NCBI RefSeq assembly: GCF_900626075.1
Contig: NZ_UYZY01000002.1
Location: 1,262,484 to 1,326,483, forward strand
Direction of reading: 5' to 3'
DNA: 64,000 bases
Source: Clostridium transplantifaecale
Lineage (GTDB): Bacteria; Bacillota; Clostridia; Lachnospirales; Lachnospiraceae
The notes under the pieces are model-generated. The model saw nothing but the letters and a program-made list of their open reading frames with translations, did no database searches and was not told the DNA's origin. The position numbers were made by a program, and so were the translations under genes. Below, piece by piece: positions 27,008 to 36,726 of the stretch; the first letter of the stretch is position 1, and each line of letters begins with the position of its first letter.

Positions 27008-29475
27008 AAGTTCAGGATAATATACATTTTGATATTGAACAGAATGAAGCCATCACCGGGGGCAGGAATAAAAGTAAATTTTTGCTGTACAAGTTAAAAA
27101 ACAGCATGCCTAAGGCAGAGCAGATTGATATTATTGTGTCTTTTCTCATGGAATCCGGAGTGAGAATGATTTTGGATGACTTGAAGCAGGCGCTGGATCG
27201 TGGAGTCAGAATAAGAATACTAACTGGAAACTATCTGGGTATCACTCAGCCGGGAGCTCTTTATCTGATAAAAGACCGGCTTGGCGACCAGGTGGATCTT
27301 CGGTTTTATAATGAAAGAAAGCGTTCATTTCACCCTAAGGCATATATTTTTCACCGTAAGGAATTCAGCGAAATTTATATAGGCTCTTCCAATCTCTCTA
27401 AAAGTGCACTCATGTCGGGAATTGAATGGAATTATAATTTTAATGATAAACGCGATGAGAAGAATTTTAATGAATTTTATCACACATTCGAAGACCTTTT
27501 TTACAATCATTCAAATATTATCGATGACCAGACATTAAAGGAATATTCCCTTAGCTGGAAGAAACCTGCCGTGCAAAGGGATCTTGACAGATATGACAGT
27601 GAAGCTCAGGAAGAAGACGAGGACGGTGAAGAGGAGGAGCTGTTCCAGCCGAGGGGAGCGCAGATAGAGGCACTCTATGCTCTGAAAAACACCCGAAGGG
27701 AAGGCGCGGACAAGGCATTGATTTTTGCGGCTACGGGTATAGGAAAAACGTATTTGGCAGCATTCGATTCTATGCCGTATGAAAAGGTGCTTTTTGTAGC
27801 ACACAGGGACGAGATTCTGCAGCAGGCAGCTGAAAGCTTTCGGAATGTCAGACGTTCCGATGATTACGGATTTTTCACCGGAAAGGAGAAAACAATTGGA
27901 AAAGCCGTTATTTTTGCATCGGTATACAGTCTGGGAAAGCAGTCAAGTCTCAATAAACAAAATTTTTCACCGGAATACTTTGATTATATCGTGATAGATG
28001 AATTCCACCATGCGGTGACGGATCAGTACCGAAATATCATAGAGTATTTTAAACCGCGCTTTTTACTTGGACTGACGGCAACACCAGAGAGGATGGATGG
28101 GAGGAGTATTTATGAATTGTGTGACTATAACGTACCCTACCAAATTAGCCTGATGGATGCAATTAATAAGGGAATTCTGGTACCCTTCCACTATTATGGT
28201 ATTTATGATGAAACAGTCGATTACTCATTGATCCGCAGAGAGCATGGCGCCTATGTGGAAAAGGCTCTTACGGCTGGTCTGCTGGCAGACGGCAGACCCG
28301 ATCTGATTTTCAGGTATTATATGAAGTACCGTTCATCCAGGGCACTGGGATTTTGCTGTTCCAGAAAACATGCCGAGGAGATGGCCAGAGAGTTTAGTCT
28401 GAGGGGGATTCCGGCTGCGGCAGTATACAGTAATGCGGATGGTGAATATTCAGAGAACCGGACCGAGGCGCTCAGGAAACTGCGCAGCGGTGAAATTAAG
28501 ATTATCTTCTCAGTCGATATGTTCAATGAGGGATTGGACGTACCTGATGTCGACATGGTCATGTTCCTGAGGCCTACGGAATCTCCGGTGGTATTTCTTC
28601 AGCAGCTGGGCAGAGGGCTTCGCAAGTGCAAAGGAAAGGAATACCTGAATGTACTGGATTTTATCGGCAATTATGAGAAGGCTGGAGCGGCGCCGTTTTT
28701 ATTGAGCGGGAAGCCGTATTCCAGGGCGGAATCGGGAAAAATGCAGCAGCAGGACTTTGAGTTTCCGGACGATTGTATTGTGGATTTTGATATGAGGCTG
28801 ATCGATTTGTTCCATGAAATGGCAAAGAAAGGGGTTAAAAAAGACGAACTTGTCCGGGAGGAGTATTTCCGCATTAAGTGGCTTCAGGAGGGCAGGATAC
28901 CGACGAGAATGGATTTGTTTGCCTGCATGGAGGATGATGTTTACAGACTGTGCAGTAGTTTGAAAAACAGTCCGTTTAAGCATTATCTGAAGTACCTGGA
29001 GAGTATTGGAGAACTAGGTAAGAGGGAATCAGGTATTTATAACAGTAAAGGAAATGCTTTTCTGGAAATGATAGAAACGACACAAATGAGCAAGTCATAT
29101 AAAATTCCTGTTTTGATGGCATTTTATAATGATGGGGATGTAAAAACTGAAATCAATGAAGACGATATTTACCGGAGTTATATGAAATTCTATTACACGG
29201 CAAATAACTGGAGGGATCTGGAAAAAGATAAGAGTACGAGTGACTACCGTACATGGGATGCAAAACGCTGTGCTTATGAGGCACTGAAAAATCCGGTCCG
29301 TTATCTCCTGGATTCAGGGGAGGGATTTTTTGTAAAGAAAGAAGGGGCGATTCTGGCAATGAGTCAGGATATACATGAAGCGGTTAAGATGGAGGAATTT
29401 GCAGAGCAGATGAAAGATATTATTGAGTATCGGGCTGCGGATTATTATAGGAAGAGGTATGAAAAGGAAGTGTAG
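26977..29475 (+). CDS. PLD-nuclease-like / SF2 helicase fusion
   Basis: 832 residues from the ATG at 26977, chosen because AGAGGTGG precedes it (an upstream in-frame start lies inside the methyltransferase). The N-terminal phospholipase-D-like domain has HPKAYIF at about 119 and the following GSSNLSKSAL. An acidic linker (EAQEEDEDGEEEEL) leads to an SF2 helicase: Walker A ATGIGKT at about 252, DEFHH at 341, GLTATPERMDG, and motif VI QQLGRGLR at 542. The last 250 residues are unassigned. The architecture recalls restriction or defence helicases. Function is inferred. Confidence 0.85.
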   Translation: MVKPDFTEEIKVQDNIHFDIEQNEAITGGRNKSKFLLYKLKNSMPKAEQIDIIVSFLMESGVRMILDDLKQALDRGVRIRILTGNYLGITQPGALYLIKDRLGDQVDLRFYNERKRSFHPKAYIFHRKEFSEIYIGSSNLSKSALMSGIEWNYNFNDKRDEKNFNEFYHTFEDLFYNHSNIIDDQTLKEYSLSWKKPAVQRDLDRYDSEAQEEDEDGEEEELFQPRGAQIEALYALKNTRREGADKALIFAATGIGKTYLAAFDSMPYEKVLFVAHRDEILQQAAESFRNVRRSDDYGFFTGKEKTIGKAVIFASVYSLGKQSSLNKQNFSPEYFDYIVIDEFHHAVTDQYRNIIEYFKPRFLLGLTATPERMDGRSIYELCDYNVPYQISLMDAINKGILVPFHYYGIYDETVDYSLIRREHGAYVEKALTAGLLADGRPDLIFRYYMKYRSSRALGFCCSRKHAEEMAREFSLRGIPAAAVYSNADGEYSENRTEALRKLRSGEIKIIFSVDMFNEGLDVPDVDMVMFLRPTESPVVFLQQLGRGLRKCKGKEYLNVLDFIGNYEKAGAAPFLLSGKPYSRAESGKMQQQDFEFPDDCIVDFDMRLIDLFHEMAKKGVKKDELVREEYFRIKWLQEGRIPTRMDLFACMEDDVYRLCSSLKNSPFKHYLKYLESIGELGKRESGIYNSKGNAFLEMIETTQMSKSYKIPVLMAFYNDGDVKTEINEDDIYRSYMKFYYTANNWRDLEKDKSTSDYRTWDAKRCAYEALKNPVRYLLDSGEGFFVKKEGAILAMSQDIHEAVKMEEFAEQMKDIIEYRAADYYRKRYEKEV

Positions 29476-29547
29476 CCTAAAGTTTGCAGGGAGCCGGTAA
29501 ACATGAAAGCGAAAGCTCCCTAACTAAATGATAACATTTTTCGATGA

Positions 29548-29580
29548 GGGGTAAAGCTATTTAATAGCTAGCCCTTCTTC
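29548..29580 (+). terminator. Possible terminator after the helicase
   Basis: GGG-AGCTAT pairs with ATAGCT-CCC and is followed by TTCTTCTCT. A second hairpin (GGGAGC/GCTCCC) lies at about 29498-29520. Both are modest. Confidence 0.4.
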
Positions 29581-29610
29581 TCTAATTTCATTCGCAGTTA
29601 ACTTGATTCA

Positions 29611-29639
29611 TTGTACCAAACCAATAAATATGATATGAT
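29611..29639 (+). promoter_or_regulatory. Sigma-A promoter of the AraC-type regulator
   Basis: TTGTAC, 17-bp spacer, TATGAT. The -35 box coincides with the most upstream in-frame start of the regulator ORF, so that start can be excluded. Confidence 0.65.
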
Positions 29640-29697
29640 AAAACATATATCTGGTAGTATCTTCAAATACCCTGACAAAAGAGAATACGGACGAAAT

Positions 29698-31989
29698 ATG
29701 GAACAAAAGAACAAAATAAAATCTTTCCTCACCAAACGAATCATATTTTTCAAAACACTAGGCCTCTTAACAGTACTGTCATTAATCACAGTACTTATTT
29801 TTGGCGTGTTCATCAATCAACTGGTGGTTAAAAACCAAAAGAAAAACATAGATGACCTGAACCTTCACCAGCTCCAGCGGATCAGTTCCGATGTGGAACT
29901 GGTCTTTGATTTGCTTGCCCAGGGGATGACCCGCAGTATGTGGTCCGATGATTTTATTGATCTCATGATTACGCCCAACCAGCACAATGCAGATATAACA
30001 TTCCGGGCGATAAAGGTTCTCCAGGATCAGGTGGAGGAGAATGAACTTGTGCGAAAGTCCTATCTGTACCTCCCGTATTCCGACGAAGTTTATGTATATA
30101 ACGGAACTTATATGGATTTAAAATATCTGGGTGACCGTGAGCTGATTTACCGGTATCTTGAGACACGGGAACAAAACCGTGATCCGGAAGCGACCAGTGA
30201 ATGGAGAGTCCTGCTATACAACCGGCGCATCTTTCTTGCGACGGATTTTTGTCTGCCTAATTTTGTCGGAGCTATGTTTTATGAGATTAACCGTGCGGAG
30301 CTTTACGATATTATCCAGGCGGAGAATGAGAAATTTGACACCACCATTTATGTCTATGACGGGGAGAATAACCTGCTTTTTGATTATATGGCGGCAGGTC
30401 CTCAGCCCGAGGATTTCTCCCGGCCGGAATTATTTCTGACTGCTGCAGGAAGCGGCGGAGAGGGCAGCTACTATATGTATACATCAGAATTGCTGGGATG
30501 GAAATATCTGGTGCGCGTGAATCCCAGTGAAAGTTCGGTCTCTTTCGCGGCTTTGATGAGCCTGCTGCTGCCGGGGCTGGCGTTCTATGTGCTGGTCAGC
30601 CAGCTCTTTTCACTGTATATCACGAAAAGCGTTTACAGCCCGATCAACCGCCTGATACATATCGCGACGAACCCCAAGAAGCGGGAGGAACGGACGGAGA
30701 AGGACAGGGATAAGGAACGCAGATACCCGGATGAGGTGGATTTTCTGGAGTTGGCATTCCAGGATTCCCTGGATAAAAACGAACAGCATCGGGAGCTGAT
30801 GGAAAATATCTCCGACGATATTCTGGAACAGCTTCTTAGAAATATATTATCGGGAAAGAACTGGAGCCTCCAGTCGATTGCCCAGACACTTGAAGGAATC
30901 GGAAGGAAAGACTTTACCCAGGGCTATTATATTGTCCTGGCGGCGGAATTTTCTTATGAAGAGAAAAAAGAGCTGACAATGGTGGAGCAGGAGCTGTACC
31001 AGAGGAGTCTGCTGCGGCTGCTGTCACAAAAAGAATGTGCGGAATTTTCCATGGCGGTTCTTCCGATGGGGCTGAACCGGGTGGCGGCGGTGCTTTGTTT
31101 TGACAGGGAAAATTCTGTTTTCCAGATTCGTGAAGCCGTCCGCCGCCTGTCGGAAGAGATCTGCGAGGGAGTGGCGCCCCTGCCCTACCGGCTGAAAATC
31201 GGCAAAGGAAAGGTATATGGGGATCTTCCTTCGATTCAGTTCTCTTACCATGAGGCGGTGGGGGACATCCAGTACCTGCAGTACATGGCAGATGCTTCGG
31301 AGGAAGAGAAGATGCCGTCAGCAGTTTTTGAGAACCGCTACTATGAGGAACGGGCCCGTCACGGGTATTCACTGGCGGAAAGCGGCCGTCTGGCAGAGGC
31401 GGGCGATGAGTTTAATGCCATTTTGGATGAGATAATGGGAAGGGAAGAAGAGTGGCAGAGGTATCTTCAGAATTTAATCGACGATATGGTGGAAAAATTG
31501 ATTTCCTGCCGGGTTACGCAGGAAGAAATGAAACAGGCCGGAATATCGGGCAGCCCTGAAGAAAACCAACATCTTTCGGAAAACGGAGAACCGTGTTCTT
31601 TCATGCAGGCATTCTACCAAAAGTCGCTTCCGTTGATTTGGGAGAGCAGCCGTAAGAGCCACAACCGGTATGTGGAGGAGGCCAAGGAATATATTGCCTC
31701 CCATTATGCGGATGGGAAACTGACTTTAAATGAAATCAGCGAGGCGGTTGGAATCTCCCCTTCCTATTTAAGCGGTGTTTTTGCCGAAGGAATGGGAATC
31801 GGCCTGAATGCGTATCTGAACGATTACCGAATCCGCCAGGCGAAACGGTTTCTCGATGAAACCAACCTGAATATCTCCGAAATAGGATATAAATGCGGTT
31901 TTAATTCCGCACAGAGTTTTACCAGGGTATTTAAAAAGAACACGGGGATGACGCCCAAGCAGTTCCGTGAATTCCCGCGCTCCGGCTGA
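29698..31989 (+). CDS. Membrane-bound AraC-family sensor-regulator
   Basis: 763 residues from the ATG at 29698. TM1 is at about 20-42 and an extracytoplasmic sensor of about 250 residues (Cache-like, inferred from architecture) follows. TM2 (LMSLLLPGLAFYVLVSQLF) lies near 285-305 and leads to a cytoplasmic linker. The C-terminal about 100 residues are an AraC double helix-turn-helix: LTLNEISEAVGISPSYLSGVF and LNISEIGYKCGFNSAQSFTRVF (first helix pair and second helix pair). It directly precedes the TRAP locus and probably controls it in response to an external ligand. Confidence 0.9.
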   Translation: MEQKNKIKSFLTKRIIFFKTLGLLTVLSLITVLIFGVFINQLVVKNQKKNIDDLNLHQLQRISSDVELVFDLLAQGMTRSMWSDDFIDLMITPNQHNADITFRAIKVLQDQVEENELVRKSYLYLPYSDEVYVYNGTYMDLKYLGDRELIYRYLETREQNRDPEATSEWRVLLYNRRIFLATDFCLPNFVGAMFYEINRAELYDIIQAENEKFDTTIYVYDGENNLLFDYMAAGPQPEDFSRPELFLTAAGSGGEGSYYMYTSELLGWKYLVRVNPSESSVSFAALMSLLLPGLAFYVLVSQLFSLYITKSVYSPINRLIHIATNPKKREERTEKDRDKERRYPDEVDFLELAFQDSLDKNEQHRELMENISDDILEQLLRNILSGKNWSLQSIAQTLEGIGRKDFTQGYYIVLAAEFSYEEKKELTMVEQELYQRSLLRLLSQKECAEFSMAVLPMGLNRVAAVLCFDRENSVFQIREAVRRLSEEICEGVAPLPYRLKIGKGKVYGDLPSIQFSYHEAVGDIQYLQYMADASEEEKMPSAVFENRYYEERARHGYSLAESGRLAEAGDEFNAILDEIMGREEEWQRYLQNLIDDMVEKLISCRVTQEEMKQAGISGSPEENQHLSENGEPCSFMQAFYQKSLPLIWESSRKSHNRYVEEAKEYIASHYADGKLTLNEISEAVGISPSYLSGVFAEGMGIGLNAYLNDYRIRQAKRFLDETNLNISEIGYKCGFNSAQSFTRVFKKNTGMTPKQFREFPRSG

Positions 31990-32082
31990 TATCATGTCTC
32001 ATTCTATTATGCCTCATCCATATGCAGCGCTGATTAACCGGAAACGGATGTGGCAAGGTATTAAAATAAGGAGGAAAGGTTC

Positions 32083-33213
32083 ATGATAAGAGAAGAGGTT
32101 TCCAGGCGGTTTTCTTATGGTTCTCTTCCGCGGAATAAAATTTTAAACACCCCTCTCCAGGTACTCATAATCCTGCTGCTGGCAATTTCAATCGTGATGT
32201 CGGGCTGTGCAGGCAAAGCGGTGAAAAGCGCAGGCCAAGAGGAAACAGACCATGAAACGGAAAGCAATGCAGAGGAGCAGACTAAGACTTACCTTTCCAT
32301 GGCAACGAATGGGGACTGGAGCGTTTCCTTCAAAGGCCAGGTGATGGAGAAGGAACTGGAAAAACTGGAGCGGCGGACCGGGGAGACAATGAAAATTAAA
32401 CTGTACGACAGGAGCCGCCTCGGAGATGACCTTCATCTTATTTCAGGGGTACAGACCGGCTCCATTGATATTGTGCAGTCCTCCCCTTCGATGCAGATTA
32501 ATGCGGTTCCGGAGGCTGCGATGTTTGATATTCCCGGATTTTTTGGATCTCTGGACGAGTGGAATGCGCTTTTTGAAAGTGACTACCGTCATGTGATGGA
32601 AGAGTATTATGAGAAAGCGGATCTGGTGCTGCTTGATATATTTGCATATGGTTACCGCAATCTGAGCAGCCGGGAGCCGGTGGTTACAACGGCGGATTTG
32701 CAGGGAGTACGTATCAGGACGCAGGAAAATAAATATCACGAGGCCTATTGGGACAGCTTGGGAGCAACGGCCATTCCCTACCGTTTTGCGGAGTTGTATT
32801 TTTGCCTCCATGAGGGGATGGCGGATGCGCAGGAAAACCTGTTGGATGTGATGCTTACTGATCATCTGTATGAGGTACAGAACTGCATTACATTTACCCG
32901 TCACATGCCTATGGTGAGTGCGATTGCCGTTAACCAGGAGAAATATGAGAATCTGACCTCAGAGCAAAAGGAAGAACTTAAACAGTTTACCGAAGGTTTA
33001 AAAGAGGCTCTGATTCGGCAGATGCCGGAGGAGGAAATCCGACAGGCAGAAACTCTGGATAACGACTATGAAATTGCCATGCTGGAACCGTCCGGGGAAT
33101 TGCAGGGGAGCATGGAGGCGGGCACGGCTGTGGTGTTGGAGCTTTTAAGGAGTGAGCTCGGAAATGAGAAAGTAGATACATTTCTGCAGGCGGCAGAAAA
33201 AATAAGAAAATAA
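32083..33213 (+). CDS. TRAP transporter substrate-binding lipoprotein (DctP family), first copy
   Basis: 376 residues. A hydrophobic stretch ends in lipobox MSGC|AG after an N-terminal leader of about 45 residues that is longer than usual. DctP motifs are seen: GSIDIVQSSPS, LQGVRIRTQENKYHEAYWDSLGA (with the carboxylate-binding Arg region) and EGMADAQENLLDV. It captures a carboxylate-type solute for the DctQM membrane pair at 34796-36604. It is separated from them by a 463-bp gap and a TctC-like gene. Confidence 0.9.
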   Translation: MIREEVSRRFSYGSLPRNKILNTPLQVLIILLLAISIVMSGCAGKAVKSAGQEETDHETESNAEEQTKTYLSMATNGDWSVSFKGQVMEKELEKLERRTGETMKIKLYDRSRLGDDLHLISGVQTGSIDIVQSSPSMQINAVPEAAMFDIPGFFGSLDEWNALFESDYRHVMEEYYEKADLVLLDIFAYGYRNLSSREPVVTTADLQGVRIRTQENKYHEAYWDSLGATAIPYRFAELYFCLHEGMADAQENLLDVMLTDHLYEVQNCITFTRHMPMVSAIAVNQEKYENLTSEQKEELKQFTEGLKEALIRQMPEEEIRQAETLDNDYEIAMLEPSGELQGSMEAGTAVVLELLRSELGNEKVDTFLQAAEKIRK

Positions 33214-33241
33214 ATGAGATATCATAGATGAAGGACAGCAG

Positions 33242-33342
33242 AGGGTGCTGCAGAAATACAGGAAACCGCAATGAAATGCAGGGGAAAGATAAGAAAAACT
33301 GCATTCTGTTGCGCGGATCCGTATTTTTGCAGCACCCTTTTG
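33242..33342 (+). terminator. Long-range hairpin after dctP copy 1
   Basis: An 18-bp arm at 33242-33259 pairs with 33321-33338 with one mismatch, and TTTT follows. The loop of about 61 nt is long for an intrinsic terminator, so an attenuator or RNA-stability element is possible. Confidence 0.5.
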
Positions 33343-33347
33343 CCATG

Positions 33348-33436
33348 TCAAAACATAGATCGGGATAAGTTAAAACATAAGCCGGGAGTAAGTTAAAACA
33401 TAAGTCGGGGATACGTTGAAACATGGCGGGGGATAC
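33348..33436. repeat. 23-bp tandem repeat
   Basis: Four head-to-tail units of about 23 bp (the last 20), each with the pattern T-R-AAACAT...CGGG...TA. They lie between dctP and the promoter of the TctC-like gene. Regular spacing of about two helical turns would suit cooperative binding by an AraC-type protein. No direct evidence. Confidence 0.75.
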
Positions 33437-33478
33437 AATTTTTAAGATATATAAACAATTATTACGATTGTCCAATAA

Positions 33479-33507
33479 TTAAGCAGAATACGTAAAAACG
33501 GTATAGT
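33479..33507 (+). promoter_or_regulatory. Candidate promoter of the TctC-like / TRAP membrane genes
   Basis: TTAAGC, 17-bp spacer, TATAGT, about 43 bp beyond the tandem repeats. The poor -35 box is what one expects of an activator-dependent promoter. Confidence 0.45.
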
Positions 33508-33676
33508 ATTTTTGCTTGAAACCAGGTAGATGCGCGGATAAACTGGTGTCATCAGCAAGGCGGAAAGAGAAACACGGAAAGAAAAACAAAAATTAAGAGC
33601 TGGAAAATGAAAAAGTGCAGGGGCTATAGCTATAAAAGAATAAAAGTTCCTGTCCTGAAGAAAAGGGGGATATGAG

Positions 33677-34702
33677 TTGACAATAAAAAATGTATTTTTG
33701 GGATTAACGCTGGCGTTATGTACAGCGGTTCCTGTTTTATCCGGCTGCGCTGATAAGAATTCGTCAAATAAAGAAGCGCCGCAGGCTGAGACAGAAAAGC
33801 AGGGGGAGGATTTTTCCCTGATTTTCACTAAACCGATAGAGATTATCTGTCCATGGGCGGAGGGCGGCAGCGCAGATGCGAATGCCAGGACGATTGGCCA
33901 GGTCGTGGGAGAGAAAACCGGCCAGACGGTTACGGTGTTTAACCGGACCGGCAGAGGCGGAGCTGCAGGATTTGAAGAACAGATGAATGCGGAACCGGAC
34001 GGATATACACTGGGGATCATTACTGCGGAATTGAATACGCTCCCTCCTCAGGGAGTGGTGGATTTTTCACAGCAAGATTTTTATCCCGTCATTAGAATGA
34101 ATACACTCCCTGCCTGCGTGGCTGTGGCGGCCGATGCCCCCTATACAAGCCTGGAAGAACTTATCTCTTATGCGGCGGAGCATCCGGGCAGTTTAAGGAC
34201 CGGCAACGTGGGTGAGGGAAGTATCTGGCATATCTGTGCTGCCAAACTGGAACGGCAGGCTGATATATCGCTTCAGCATTTATCCTATGACGGAGCTTCC
34301 TCTGCGGCAGAGGCGCTGGTGAATGGGGAACTGGATATGGTTACGCTTGAGACATCGGTCATGCATGCATTCGCCGAAACCGGGCAGGTGCGGATTCTGG
34401 CGGTGATGGCGGAGGAGAGGCTGAGTTCATTTCCCGCCTATCCCACCTGTAAGGAGCTGGGGTATCCGGTGGTGTCCGGATCGTTCCAGGGAATAGTCTG
34501 TCCTATGGATGTTCCGCAGAAGACAAAGGATGCCCTGGAGCGCCTGTTTACGGAGGCATACCAGTCTCAGGCATACCAGACGTTCTGCAACAGCTACGGC
34601 CTGGAAAAAAGTTTTCTGAACGCTGCGCAGTTTCGGACTTTTCTGGAGGAGGATCTGGAAAGCGTAACAAAGATATTAAAGGATTTAGAACTGACGGATT
34701 GA
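33677..34702 (+). CDS. TctC/Bug-family tricarboxylate-type substrate-binding lipoprotein
   Basis: 341 residues, starting with TTG (AAAGGGGGA six bases upstream; the nearby ATG is out of frame). The signal peptide ends in lipobox LSGC|AD. Bug-family features include IEIICPWAEGGSADANARTI and VTVFNRTGRGGAAGFEEQMNA (the start of each lobe). Such receptors serve TctAB permeases, yet here the gene sits in a TRAP (DctPQM) locus and no tctAB is present. It may be an extra receptor or sensor partner, or may serve a distant TctAB. Confidence 0.88.
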   Translation: MTIKNVFLGLTLALCTAVPVLSGCADKNSSNKEAPQAETEKQGEDFSLIFTKPIEIICPWAEGGSADANARTIGQVVGEKTGQTVTVFNRTGRGGAAGFEEQMNAEPDGYTLGIITAELNTLPPQGVVDFSQQDFYPVIRMNTLPACVAVAADAPYTSLEELISYAAEHPGSLRTGNVGEGSIWHICAAKLERQADISLQHLSYDGASSAAEALVNGELDMVTLETSVMHAFAETGQVRILAVMAEERLSSFPAYPTCKELGYPVVSGSFQGIVCPMDVPQKTKDALERLFTEAYQSQAYQTFCNSYGLEKSFLNAAQFRTFLEEDLESVTKILKDLELTD

Positions 34703-34795
34703 CCATTTACAGAAACCGGCTGCAAATTACATTCGGCCGGTAAACTGGTGACAAACAGATGACTGGTAACGAATAAGTGAAGAGGAGGTACTACT

Positions 34796-35302
34796 GTGAA
34801 ACTGATAAGAAAGCTGGATCAATCTTTGGAAGAATGGATTCTGGGCGCCCTGCTTATTGGGATGGCGGTGATTCTGCTGATACAGATTTTAATGCGTGCG
34901 GTTGTGGGAAATTCACTGACCTGGGCGGAAGAAGTGGCACGCTATTTCTATGTGTGGTCGGTATTTTTAAGCTTGGGGTGCACTATCAGGAACGGAAATA
35001 TTTTGAGGGTGGATTTGCTGCTTGAGTTATTGCCGAAACGGCTGCGCCAGATTATTGAGATTCTCCTTGATTTAATTAGTGTCGTACTCTATGCCGGCCT
35101 GGGATACTTTTCTGTTTCGGTTATGCAGAAGGTGCAGAACAGCGGTCAGACATCACCGGCGCTGGAAATTCCCATGTACCTGGTATATGCCATCATCCCG
35201 ATCGGCTTTGTGCTGGCGAGCCTTCGGAGCGTACAGAAAATCTATTTTGATGCAACTGGAAAAAAGAACACGGTTCCGGCAGATCCGGCCGAAGCACAAT
35301 AG
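34796..35302 (+). CDS. TRAP transporter small membrane subunit (DctQ)
   Basis: 168 residues with four hydrophobic helices. WAEEVARYFYVWSVFLSLG is the characteristic DctQ segment. The start is GTG with GAGGAGG eight bases upstream. It pairs with the DctM subunit encoded 15 bp downstream to form the sodium-driven permease. Confidence 0.92.
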   Translation: MKLIRKLDQSLEEWILGALLIGMAVILLIQILMRAVVGNSLTWAEEVARYFYVWSVFLSLGCTIRNGNILRVDLLLELLPKRLRQIIEILLDLISVVLYAGLGYFSVSVMQKVQNSGQTSPALEIPMYLVYAIIPIGFVLASLRSVQKIYFDATGKKNTVPADPAEAQ

Positions 35303-35317
35303 AGGAGGACAATCATT

Positions 35318-36604
35318 ATGGCAGCAATGGTATTTCTTGTTTTTGCGGTATTTTTACTGCTGGGCTTACCAATTGTATCTTCTCTGGGGATATCAACCAT
35401 CTTCCCCACGATGATGGGGGCAAAGGGAGCCACTTCGATCGAGGCTCTGATCCGGGCAATCTTCGGGGGAGCCGATACGATTTCGATTTTAGCGGTGCCG
35501 TTATTTATTCTGGCCGGTGTTTTGATGGCAAGAGGCGGTATTTCTAAAAAACTGTTCGATGTGTTTGCGTATTTTATAGGAAAGAAGACTGCGGGTATGC
35601 CTTGTGCAGCGATAGCAACCTGCCTTTTTTACGGGGCCATTTCCGGTTCCGGTCCCGCGACTGCGGCAGCTGTAGGGGCCATGACGATACCGGTTCTGTG
35701 CAGTCTTGGCTATGATAAGGATTTTTCGGCCTGTATGATTGCGACGGCCGGAAGCCTAGGCGTTGTCATTCCGCCGTCGATTCCTTTTGTCCTTTATGGA
35801 CTGGCTACCGGCGCTTCGGTGGGAAATCTGTTTATTGCGGGTATTATTCCGGGAATTCTCGTGGGAGCCTGCCTGATGGGATACGCCTATTTTTACTGTA
35901 AAAAGAATGGGGAGGATAAGGATAAAATCCGAGCCAATTATGAAGAATTGAGAAAGAAGGGGCTGGCGGCCCTCCTAAAGGACAGCTTCTGGGCGCTTTT
36001 GTCTCCGGTAATTATTCTGGGCGGTATCTATTCGGGTATCACGACCCCCACCGAGGCGGCTTGTGTTTCGGTGTTCTATTCTCTCCTGGTCAGCCTGTTT
36101 ATTTACCGGACGATTGAACTTAAGAATATCTGGGGCCTGATTATATCAGCGGTACGGGGGTATGCTCCCCTGTGTTTTATCCTGGCTATTGCCACAGCAT
36201 TCAGCCGCGTTTTAACCCTGCTGCGGGCGCCTCAGGAAATCTCTGAATTCCTGACATCCAGTTTTTCATCGTCGGCTCTGCTGATGCTGGCGCTGATTGT
36301 CCTGTTTTTCCTGTTGGGAATGGTTATGGATACAGGCCCCGCAATTGTAATTATGGCGCCTATTCTGATGCCGACGCTGCTGTCTTACGGAATTAACCCA
36401 ATTCACTTTGGCGTTGTTTTGGTAGTGTGCCTGGCAATCGGGCTGGTGACTCCGCCTTTTGGGCTGAATCTTTTTGTCGTATCGCCTATGGTGGATACTC
36501 CGGTAATGACACTGGGGAAAAAATCGATCCCGTTTATTGCGGTATTTTTAATAGCGATCCTGCTGATTGCCTACATACCGGCATTAAGCCTGATGTTCCT
36601 GTAA
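35318..36604 (+). CDS. TRAP transporter large membrane subunit (DctM)
   Basis: 428 residues with about 12 helices. Family signatures include AISGSGPATAAAVGAMTIP, GSLGVVIPPSIPFVLYG, and a C-terminal GLVTPPFGLNLFVVS. It forms the transport channel that uses the sodium gradient. AGGAGG precedes the ATG. The second DctP gene follows after 122 bp. Confidence 0.95.
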   Translation: MAAMVFLVFAVFLLLGLPIVSSLGISTIFPTMMGAKGATSIEALIRAIFGGADTISILAVPLFILAGVLMARGGISKKLFDVFAYFIGKKTAGMPCAAIATCLFYGAISGSGPATAAAVGAMTIPVLCSLGYDKDFSACMIATAGSLGVVIPPSIPFVLYGLATGASVGNLFIAGIIPGILVGACLMGYAYFYCKKNGEDKDKIRANYEELRKKGLAALLKDSFWALLSPVIILGGIYSGITTPTEAACVSVFYSLLVSLFIYRTIELKNIWGLIISAVRGYAPLCFILAIATAFSRVLTLLRAPQEISEFLTSSFSSSALLMLALIVLFFLLGMVMDTGPAIVIMAPILMPTLLSYGINPIHFGVVLVVCLAIGLVTPPFGLNLFVVSPMVDTPVMTLGKKSIPFIAVFLIAILLIAYIPALSLMFL

Positions 36605-36726
36605 CCATTTATAGGATGGGAGAAATTACTTTTAAAAAAGAAACTGTTTAAACAATTAGAATATTTTCAACACTGCTTTAAGAGATTGGGAGCAGTCGAT
36701 TAAATAAAATAAAAAAGGAGATACTC

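Noticed and set aside
29611..29697. Upstream TTG start of the AraC-type regulator
   Set aside because: It coincides with the -35 box of a good promoter, so those codons are not transcribed.
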